Of a stretch of DNA of 5,084 bases, positions 1-5,084 are shown one piece after another. Both the position numbers and the translations under genes were made by a program. Source of the stretch: Chryseobacterium sp. UBA6632. GTDB taxonomy: Bacteria > Bacteroidota > Bacteroidia > Flavobacteriales > Weeksellaceae. Positions within the stretch are counted from its first letter, which is position 1. Every line of letters begins with the position of its first letter. The stretch is taken from NCBI GenBank assembly GCA_002455915.1, contig DKLU01000221.1, forward strand, positions 1 through 5,084. Reading direction: 5' to 3'. The notes below the pieces were generated by a model, which ran no database searches, had not been told where the DNA came from, and saw only the letters and a list, made by a program, of their open reading frames with translations.

Positions 1-698
1 ATGGTTTTGTTGAGGTGATTTTTTATTTCGGTGAGGAACTTCAGATCCTTCAAAATGGAAATTTACAATCGTTACCATCTCCATTTTTGGTAGGTTTGCT
101 TAATCATCCTGCTCATTTTTATACAAGAAAAAGGTTGCAAATTCTTGCTATAAGATGCTTTCCGTGGACGGTTTTTGATTTGCTTAATTTAGATTCTAAC
201 AAAAACGGAGTCGATACATTTGAACATCCTATTGCAAAACTTCAACCTTCGTTGCAGAATTTTATTAATAAAAACCAGATTCAGGAAGCGATAGATCTTA
301 TTAAAGACTATTTTTTAAATCTTGAAATGTCAACCGATAGTCTTATTTATAAAGCTGGAATAGCAATGAGAAAGGCGAACGGAAATATTCCCGTAAGTCA
401 GATTGCCGATTCAGCACATACAACAATTCGTACATTAGAAAGGAAGTTCAAGCAATCTTCCGGATATACGGTGAAAGATGTTTCCGGATTGATTCGTTTT
501 GAGAAAGCTAGAAATATCCTGTGGAGCCAGCCCGATTCTAATCTTGCAGAATTAGCTATTGAGTTAGGATACACCGATCAGGCACATTTAAATCGGGAAT
601 TTAAAAAATACAGCGGAACAACGCCCGGTGTATTTGCCAGAAAAGCAAAGATTGAAAAAATTCCAAACCGTGAATTTGTCGCATTTATACAATCCTAA
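1..698 (+). CDS. AraC-family transcriptional regulator, 5'-truncated by window edge
   Basis: This gene is open at the left edge: codons run in frame from base 3, and GTG at 15 is an internal Val rather than a start. The visible 231 residues begin GFVEVIFYFGEEL, matching the middle of the DUF6597-type N-terminal domain of many Bacteroidota AraC regulators, so a few tens of residues are probably missing. The C-terminal half is a typical AraC/XylS double helix-turn-helix. The first helix-turn-helix is around 385-470 (VSQIADSAHTTIRTLERKFK). The second is around 545-625 (LAELAIELGYTDQAHLNREFKK), ending in the conserved SGTTPGVF. It should be a cytoplasmic DNA-binding activator or repressor; the ligand is unknown. 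The stop at 696-698 lies 40 bases before the Tet(X)-like gene on the same strand. I see no terminator and no convincing promoter in that gap, so co-transcription is likely, and the regulator may control the enzyme. The family call is firm; the target is inference. Confidence 0.92.
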   Translation, partial: GFVEVIFYFGEELQILQNGNLQSLPSPFLVGLLNHPAHFYTRKRLQILAIRCFPWTVFDLLNLDSNKNGVDTFEHPIAKLQPSLQNFINKNQIQEAIDLIKDYFLNLEMSTDSLIYKAGIAMRKANGNIPVSQIADSAHTTIRTLERKFKQSSGYTVKDVSGLIRFEKARNILWSQPDSNLAELAIELGYTDQAHLNREFKKYSGTTPGVFARKAKIEKIPNREFVAFIQS

Positions 699-735
699 AG
701 CAGCTGTTTTTCAGAATTTTGTTTTCAAATTTTAG

Positions 736-1863
<1,128 letters not shown>

Positions 1864-1910
1864 GTGTATTTTTTAATCGGTTGAAAATGATAGTTAAGGA
1901 AGTTTAATTT

Positions 1911-1965
1911 AACCTAGAAAAACTTCCCAAGAAGTATAAAGGTATTTAGGAAGTCTTTCTAGGTT
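1911..1965. terminator. Bidirectional hairpin terminator between convergent genes
   Basis: Arms at 1911-1927 and 1949-1965 pair at 16 of 17 positions (the exception is A1921 against C1955) around a 21-base loop. The hairpin lies between the tetX-like stop (1863) and the stop of the opposing gene (1974), where a shared terminator is expected. Flanking T-rich tails are present but interrupted (TATAACTTTT on the + strand side). Bases 1898-1905 (GGAAGTTT) can instead pair perfectly with 1920-1927, so an alternative smaller hairpin competes for the left arm. Confidence 0.8.
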
Positions 1966-1973
1966 TATAACTT

Positions 1974-2690
1974 TTAATTTTTAATAAAAGTTTGCCCTTT
2001 ATGATTTTCTACAGACAAAATATATTGCCCTTTTGGTAAATCATTGGTGTTAATTTTAGTTTTACCATCAGTCGTTTTACCTTCTTGAACTAATTTCCCT
2101 GAGAAATCATAGATTTTTATAGATAAGTTTTTAGAAACATTATCAATGGTTAATTCCTCTTTTACAGGATTAGGATAAGCCGAGAAAGTTTTGTTTTTAG
2201 AAGCCGTTTCGCTTGTTCCCAATACACCAATTGCAACACCATCATAATAAAACTTATCACCTAAAGGAGCTGTCATAATCAATGTCTTTGTATTTCCATT
2301 CGTTTGAATTTCATAATGGTAAAATGCTCCATTGGTTCCATCATTGTAAAGATTACAGTTTTTTTGATCATAATCAATTACCGCAGTTGCATTTGTACCG
2401 TTATAAACTGTTGAAGTACAGCCTCCCGAAGATTTGGTGATGTAAGTACTTCCAGACATGGTATTGAAACCCAAGGTAGAAGTGTTCACATAATTTGAAC
2501 TAAAAGTAAAACTTGTACCTCCGTTTGCTACAAAAGTTGAGGCTGGAATCGGGCCATCTTTAGCAGGTGCATTCGTTGTCTGTCCGCTGTTAGTTACCAT
2601 TTTGGTCATGTACCAATTGTAAGAGAGCAAATCTGAGGTTTGTGCAGATAATAAACCTCCCGTTAGTAGTAATAATAAAGCTTTTTTCAT
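1974..2690 (-). CDS. Small exported protein with T9SS type A sorting domain
   Basis: The 238-residue product starts with a Sec signal peptide: MKK, a leucine-rich core, then likely cleavage after LLSA at residue 16. The mature domain (about 20-155) is rich in Ser, Thr, Asn and Gly, as in beta-sheet secreted proteins. It opens with a YNWYMTKMV segment faintly like the start of lipocalin-like folds. It has two cysteines, C91 and C112, which could form a disulfide once exported. Residues about 166-238 are a Por secretion (type IX) C-terminal domain, with YPNP at 172-175, the IKIYDFSGKLVQEG strand pair, and LPKGQYILSV at 218-227. Family knowledge therefore predicts passage through the outer membrane and either anchoring or release. 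The biochemical role of the N-terminal domain is not recognisable. The gene is 46 bases downstream of the SMR gene on the same strand but may have its own promoter. Confidence 0.88.
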   Translation of the reverse strand: MKKALLLLLTGGLLSAQTSDLLSYNWYMTKMVTNSGQTTNAPAKDGPIPASTFVANGGTSFTFSSNYVNTSTLGFNTMSGSTYITKSSGGCTSTVYNGTNATAVIDYDQKNCNLYNDGTNGAFYHYEIQTNGNTKTLIMTAPLGDKFYYDGVAIGVLGTSETASKNKTFSAYPNPVKEELTIDNVSKNLSIKIYDFSGKLVQEGKTTDGKTKINTNDLPKGQYILSVENHKGQTFIKN

Positions 2691-2703
2691 AACTTAAAAA
2701 TTT

Positions 2704-2743
2704 TCACTAAGATATGAAAAATTAATAATTCTTTACTTAGTGA
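2704..2743. repeat. Inverted repeat between SMR gene and T9SS-protein gene
   Basis: TCACTAAG (2704-2711) and CTTAGTGA (2736-2743) are perfect inverted 8-mers around a 24-base spacer. The match extends to 2701-2711 against 2736-2746 with one imperfect pair. The right arm contains the stop codon of the SMR gene (2737-2739). On the - strand the second arm is followed by AAAATTTTT, so it may act as a terminator for the SMR transcript. It also brackets a candidate promoter of the next gene, so a protein-binding site is an alternative. Confidence 0.5.
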
Positions 2744-2750
2744 GAAACAA
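2717..2750 (-). promoter_or_regulatory. Weak candidate promoter of the T9SS-protein gene
   Basis: On the - strand, TTG (2750-2748) lies 23 bases before TAATTTTT (2724-2717), a 7/8 match to the Bacteroidota -7 box TAnnTTTG. The spacing is at the long limit. Transcription would start about 20 bases before the ATG. The TTG lies inside the last codons of the SMR gene. In such AT-rich DNA this could be chance. Confidence 0.25.
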
Positions 2751-3063
2751 ATTTTAATCCAATTACAGATCCTACTAATGTTATGATGAAAAATATTCTC
2801 CAGAAACTTACCGGGTCTTTAAAGAAAAAAATACCCATTAAAACGGTTCCGACAGCGCCAATCCCGGTCCAGACTGCATAAGCGGTTCCGATAGGTAAAG
2901 TTTGTGTCGCTTTGATTAACAATAACATACTTACCGTTAAAGAAATAAGAAACCCCGCAAACCATAAATACATAATGTTTCCAGAAGTTTCTTTTACTTT
3001 TCCTAAACATGAGGCAAATGCCACTTCAAATAATCCTGCGATAATTAAGATAATCCAATTCAT
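2737..3063 (-). CDS. Small multidrug resistance (SMR) transporter, Gdx/SugE-like
   Basis: The 108-residue, very hydrophobic protein has four predicted membrane helices (about 2-20, 31-50, 56-81, 87-105), the standard SMR size and layout. SMR proteins work as antiparallel dimers in the inner membrane and exchange protons for cationic compounds. The essential glutamate is E13. The signature GTAYAVWTGIGAVG at 59-72, with Y62 and W65, and the end IGLKFVSH resemble SugE/Gdx (guanidinium exporter) and YkkC/YkkD proteins more than EmrE. S45 aligns with the Gdx serine near the substrate. The Trp three residues after the glutamate in Gdx is F16 here, so substrate class cannot be fixed between guanidinium-type and quaternary ammonium drugs. 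A candidate promoter precedes it, and a Crp/Fnr regulator gene lies 133 bases upstream on the same strand, a plausible controller. No ykkC-type guanidine riboswitch is evident in the short leader. No Shine-Dalgarno sequence is seen, normal for this phylum. Confidence 0.93.
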   Translation of the reverse strand: MNWIILIIAGLFEVAFASCLGKVKETSGNIMYLWFAGFLISLTVSMLLLIKATQTLPIGTAYAVWTGIGAVGTVLMGIFFFKDPVSFWRIFFIITLVGSVIGLKFVSH

Positions 3064-3090
3064 TTTTTATAAATTTCTCGCGCAAAGTTC

Positions 3091-3119
3091 CGAATTTAGG
3101 AGCGTAGAAAATTTTACAA
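3091..3119 (-). promoter_or_regulatory. Candidate promoter of the SMR transporter gene
   Basis: On the - strand, TTG (3119-3117) is followed after 18 bases by TAAATTCG (3098-3091), a 7/8 match to the Bacteroidota -7 consensus TAnnTTTG with accepted spacing. It predicts a leader of roughly 20-25 bases before the ATG at 3063, too short for a riboswitch. Confidence 0.5.
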
Positions 3120-3147
3120 TTGTTAAAAAATGAATTATTTTTTGCAG

Positions 3148-3194
3148 AAAAACACACTTCAACTCTAACACCCTAATACTCTCAAACACACAAA
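3148..3194. repeat. G-free, C/A/T-only degenerate repeat tract
   Basis: This 47-base run contains no G but 16 C, in sharp contrast with the flanking DNA. It reads as loose units of about 6-8 bases built on AACTCT / AACACCCT / AATACTCTC / AAACACAC. It starts right after the crp-type stop codon (3199-3197) on the transcribed side, so the - strand transcript here is C-free. It has no stem and no coding potential. Its function is unknown; it may be an intergenic low-complexity repeat found elsewhere in the genome. Confidence 0.45.
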
Positions 3195-3196
3195 GC

Positions 3197-3760
3197 TCAC
3201 TTCATCTCCGCCCGAATTCTACTCAAGCTCACCTGCGTAATTCCCAAATAAGAAGCAATATGACCCAACTGAACTCTTCTCAAAAGGCTTGGCTTGTCGC
3301 GCATCAAATCTTTATATCGCTCTAAAGAAGTTTTGAACTGTCTTGAAATAATCAATTCTTCCGTTTTTACCAGTTCTCTTTCCGCAAATTTTCTTCCCCA
3401 ATTGGCAATGTGAATATCTTCGTTGAATAATTTTCGTAAATTTTCAGTTTCCAATTTATAAAACTCGCAATCTTCTAAAAGTTCAATATTTTCATATCCT
3501 GGTTTATTTTCCACATAACTTTTCATCGAAACTACAGTTTCACCTTCATTGCCAAACCAAAACGTAATATCATTTTCTTCTCGCGATGCATACGCCCGTA
3601 CAATTCCTTTTTTAATAAAGTAAACATAAGGAACCACCTTTTCAGCTTCCATCAGGCAAAATGATTTAGGATGAGAAACTTCAGTAATGTATTGCTGCAG
3701 ATTTTCTTTTGACGAAGCAGGTAGTTTATAAATAGAATCAAGAATTTCATTTATCTCCAT
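3197..3760 (-). CDS. Crp/Fnr-family transcriptional regulator
   Basis: The 187-residue protein has the common short Bacteroidota Crp/Fnr build. A cyclic-nucleotide-binding-like beta barrel spans about 25-115 (core YVYFIKKGIVRAYASREENDITFWFG at 45-70). A dimer helix follows at about 118-150, then a compact C-terminal helix-turn-helix at 161-185 (VQLGHIASYLGITQVSLSRIR). The classical cAMP phosphate-binding pattern with Arg-Ser is not evident (the loop reads GETVVSMKSY), and there is no Fnr-type cysteine cluster (only C35 and C98), so the effector is unknown and probably neither cAMP nor an iron-sulfur cluster. The ATG at 3760 gives the usual N-terminus. A perfect -7 box lies just upstream. The gene sits directly before the SMR transporter on the same strand, a layout consistent with local control of efflux, but this is inference. 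Confidence 0.93.
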   Translation of the reverse strand: MEINEILDSIYKLPASSKENLQQYITEVSHPKSFCLMEAEKVVPYVYFIKKGIVRAYASREENDITFWFGNEGETVVSMKSYVENKPGYENIELLEDCEFYKLETENLRKLFNEDIHIANWGRKFAERELVKTEELIISRQFKTSLERYKDLMRDKPSLLRRVQLGHIASYLGITQVSLSRIRAEMK

Positions 3761-3780
3761 TAAATTAATTATAGTTGAAT

Positions 3781-3788
3781 CAAAATTA
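3781..3788 (-). promoter_or_regulatory. Candidate -7 box of the Crp/Fnr-type gene
   Basis: On the - strand TAATTTTG matches the Bacteroidota -7 consensus TAnnTTTG perfectly and would start transcription about 14 bases before the ATG at 3760. No good TTG is present at 17-23 bases upstream, so it may need an activator or be a chance match. Confidence 0.35.
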
Positions 3789-3848
3789 TCAGTTTTTTGA
3801 TATTTTAAATCATAGAATAAGGATAAGTTTGAATTTTTTTTACATTTT

Positions 3849-3872
3849 ATTTGAATAAACGTTTAACCAAAT
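3849..3872. promoter_or_regulatory. CG-centred palindrome, LacI-type operator candidate
   Basis: The core TAAACGTTTA (3856-3865) is a perfect 10-base palindrome. It is flanked, after two mismatched bases on each side, by ATTTG (3849-3853) and its complement CAAAT (3868-3872), giving 10 of 12 matching pairs. LacI-family operators are typically palindromes centred on CG, and a LacI-family gene follows 221 bases to the right. The site lies about 90 bases upstream of the crp-type start. Which protein binds it is inference. Confidence 0.5.
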
Positions 3873-3879
3873 TTAGCTT

Positions 3880-3904
3880 AAATATAATCTGACAGTTTAT
3901 ATTT
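3880..3904. repeat. Imperfect palindrome 2 of array
   Basis: Outer arms AAATATAA (3880-3887) and TTATATTT (3897-3904) and inner CTG/CAG (3889-3891, 3893-3895) share one centre at 3892, with 11 of 12 pairs matching. As RNA the inner part cannot fold (one-base loop), so the symmetry suits a dimeric DNA-binding protein. It overlaps both the perfect -7 box TATATTTG (3898-3905) and the next palindrome. Confidence 0.4.
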
Positions 3905-3933
3905 GCTTAACATTAAATTAATAGTAAGCAAAT
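3901..3933. repeat. Imperfect palindrome 3 of array
   Basis: Perfect 9-base arms ATTTGCTTA (3901-3909) and TAAGCAAAT (3925-3933) enclose ATTAA-A-TTAAT (3912-3922) on the same centre, 3917; 14 of 16 pairs match. It shares bases 3901-3904 with palindrome 2, so the two could not be fully paired or occupied together. Confidence 0.45.
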
Positions 3934-3940
3934 TACATAC

Positions 3941-3971
3941 ATTTAAAATATTGATTAATAGTGTTTTAAAT
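3941..3971. repeat. Imperfect palindrome 4 of array (weaker)
   Basis: Arms ATTTAAAA (3941-3948) and TTTTAAAT (3964-3971) are perfect complements around centre 3956. The interior is partly matched (some only G-T). Arms made only of A and T are easy to get by chance in this region, so this is the least certain member of the array. Confidence 0.25.
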
Positions 3972-3999
3972 TTAATTCTTGCTGTTTTTCAAAAAGTCG

Positions 4000-4029
4000 C
4001 GAAAATACAATAATTTTTTAACTGACCAA
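4000..4029 (-). promoter_or_regulatory. Candidate leftward promoter upstream of the palindrome array
   Basis: On the - strand TTG (4029-4027) precedes TATTTTCG (4007-4000), a 7/8 match to TAnnTTTG, with 19-base spacing. It would start a transcript near 3993 running through all four palindromes toward the crp-type gene, giving a leader of more than 200 bases or a separate noncoding transcript. Confidence 0.35.
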
Positions 4030-4042
4030 AAAAAAGAGGGTA

Positions 4043-4074
4043 TTGTATTGTAATTGTTTTATAGAATACTTTTG
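4043..4074 (+). promoter_or_regulatory. Candidate promoter of the lacI-type gene
   Basis: TACTTTTG (4067-4074) matches the Bacteroidota -7 consensus TAnnTTTG perfectly. TTG at 4043-4045 gives 21-base spacing (a second TTG at 4048-4050 gives 16). The leader would be only about 10-15 bases before the ATG at 4093. A partial CG-centred dyad around ACGT (4077-4080, 5 of 8 pairs) sits at the expected start site and might allow autoregulation. Confidence 0.55.
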
Positions 4075-4092
4075 TAACGTAAAATAGTTTCT

Positions 4093-5084
4093 ATGAAAAG
4101 AGCTTCCATTAAAGACATTGCGAAAATTGCCGGGGTATCTGTGGCAACTGTTTCCTATGTTTTAAACCGAAAAGAAGGAAGCAGAATCAGTGAAGCAACA
4201 AAGAAAAAAATCCTTGACGTAGCTGAAACGATTAACTATACGCCTAATAAAATTGCCAAAAGTTTAAAGACCAATAAGAGTAAATTAATTGGACTTATCG
4301 TTGCCGATATTTCTAATGATTTTTATTCAAATATCGCCAGAAATATAGAAGATGAAGCCATGAAATTGGGCTACACGCTTCTTATCGGAAGTTCTGATGA
4401 AAACCCTGAAAAGTTTAAAAAACTGACCGAGCTTTTTTCCGAACAACAGGTTGATGGGATGATTGTAGCGCCTGTTGTAGATTCGGATGATGCGATTAAA
4501 AAGTTGATTAAAGAAGAATATCCGGTGGTAACCATCGACCGATACTTAAAAAATGTGGCGATTCCCGGAGTAATGATTAATAATTCCGAGATTTCAGAAT
4601 ACATCTGTGAATATCTGATTGAGAAAAGCTTTGAAGAGATTATTTATGTGGGTTATGATACCAAACTCCCACATCTACTTGACAGACAGGAAGGATTTGA
4701 TAAGCAAATTTCATCTTCTTTGGTTAAATACAAAAAAGTTTTAATCGGAATTCATAATATCACAGAAGATATTCATCATGAACTTTCTGAAAATTTAAAA
4801 GATATTCAGAAGAAAACGGCTATTTATTTTTCAAGTAACAAACTTGCGGTTGCAGGTTTAAGCTATTTAAACAAAAATAATATCAAAGTTCCTCAGGATG
4901 TTTCCGTAATTGCATTTGATGAAACGGAAGCTTACAAACTTTTCCCTACAGAAATCGATTACGTGCAGCAACCTTTGGTAGAGATGGCGCAGGAATCTGT
5001 GAAACTTCTTGATGCACAGATCGGTAAATATATTCCAGATGGAAAAAAAGTTTCCTTTTCGGCAAAATTAGTCAATAAAAATTC
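4093..5084 (+). CDS. LacI-family transcriptional regulator, 3' end cut by window edge
   Basis: From ATG at 4093, 330 codons stay open to the window end. The last residues (SFSAKLVNKN) match the final strand of the family, so only a handful of residues are missing. The N-terminus is a LacI helix-turn-helix (SIKDIAKIAGVSVATVSYVLN, 5-25) followed by a hinge helix (about 50-60, TPNKIAKSLKT). Residues 64-330 form the periplasmic-binding-protein-like sensor domain (LIGLIVADISNDFYS at 65-79, VDGMIVAP at 120-127, VVTIDRYL at 145-152, RQEGF at 198-202, VPQDVSVIAFDE at 266-277). Such proteins normally bind a sugar or related metabolite and control uptake and catabolic genes. The ligand cannot be read here, and the likely target genes lie beyond the right edge. 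The usual DN before the second half of the sensor is NN (163-164), and the usual Gly before the next strand is S179. The recognition positions (V17, A18, Y22) differ from those of E. coli LacI (Y, Q, R). Confidence 0.95.
   Translation, partial: MKRASIKDIAKIAGVSVATVSYVLNRKEGSRISEATKKKILDVAETINYTPNKIAKSLKTNKSKLIGLIVADISNDFYSNIARNIEDEAMKLGYTLLIGSSDENPEKFKKLTELFSEQQVDGMIVAPVVDSDDAIKKLIKEEYPVVTIDRYLKNVAIPGVMINNSEISEYICEYLIEKSFEEIIYVGYDTKLPHLLDRQEGFDKQISSSLVKYKKVLIGIHNITEDIHHELSENLKDIQKKTAIYFSSNKLAVAGLSYLNKNNIKVPQDVSVIAFDETEAYKLFPTEIDYVQQPLVEMAQESVKLLDAQIGKYIPDGKKVSFSAKLVNKN

Larger units (their letters stand above)
3761..4092. other. AT-rich divergent intergenic region, no gene seen
   Basis: This region separates the divergently transcribed crp-type and lacI-type genes. 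I find only trivial reading frames on the - strand (about 9 and 11 codons near 3910-3945), so no small protein is supported. The content is regulatory-looking: a -7 box for the crp-type gene, four back-to-back imperfect palindromes (3849-3971), a perfect but unpartnered + strand -7 box TATATTTG (3898-3905, no TTG at suitable distance), and two back-to-back divergent promoter candidates near 4000-4074. Confidence 0.7.

Noticed and set aside
15..17. GTG as the start codon of the AraC-family gene
   Set aside because: The frame stays open to the left edge, and the residues before it (GFVE) continue the conserved DUF6597-like segment, so the gene simply starts outside the window.
3064..3116. Guanidine (ykkC-type) riboswitch before the SMR gene
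   Set aside because: The leader from the predicted start site is only about 20-25 bases, and I see no ACGR-type conserved core or suitable paired elements.
2819..3133. Alternative frames on both strands over the SMR gene and its upstream region
   Set aside because: They overlap the well-supported SMR coding frame and resemble no protein family.
3125..3143. AT-only hairpin (AAAAAAT / ATTTTTT) as a terminator of the crp-type gene
   Set aside because: The seven-pair stem has no G-C pair and would be unstable; it is easily explained by A/T-rich sequence.
3985..3995. TTTTT-C-AAAAA dyad as a fifth member of the palindrome array
   Set aside because: It consists of homopolymer arms of five bases, which are common by chance in this AT-rich region.
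4371..4604. Reading frame on the - strand inside the lacI-type gene
   Set aside because: It is antisense to the conserved sensor domain and has no supporting features.

Overview
The window looks like chromosomal DNA from a member of Bacteroidota, most likely a Chryseobacterium-like flavobacterium (Weeksellaceae). The signs are AT-rich DNA, a secreted protein with a type IX secretion (T9SS) C-terminal sorting domain, a Tet(X)-family monooxygenase, starts without clear Shine-Dalgarno sequences, and promoters of the Bacteroidota form TTG-N17-23-TAnnTTTG. The genus is an inference from gene content and style; no rRNA or other marker gene is present.

Left part (1-1965, + strand): the 3' portion of an AraC-family regulator with a DUF6597-like N-terminal domain, then after 40 bases a complete FAD-dependent monooxygenase strongly resembling the tetracycline-inactivating enzyme Tet(X). 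The two are probably co-transcribed. A long hairpin closes this unit and also the convergent gene to its right.

Middle part (1974-3760, - strand): read in the direction of transcription, a short Crp/Fnr-family regulator, then a small multidrug resistance (SMR/Gdx-like) transporter with its own candidate promoter, then a small exported T9SS-sorted protein. An inverted repeat overlaps the end of the transporter gene and the start region of the exported protein gene.

Right part (3761-5084): a 332-base AT-rich intergenic region holding a nearly continuous run of four imperfect palindromes and candidate promoters in both directions, followed by a LacI-family regulator that is almost complete but runs off the right edge.

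Three of the six genes are transcription regulators, and two others (Tet(X)-like enzyme, SMR pump) belong to drug or toxicant defence families. No insertion sequence, integrase, CRISPR array or tRNA/rRNA is visible, so this reads as native chromosomal accessory content. I see no clearly new multi-gene system. The points most worth a second look are the diverged substrate-pocket residues of the Tet(X)-like enzyme and the palindrome array upstream of lacI.
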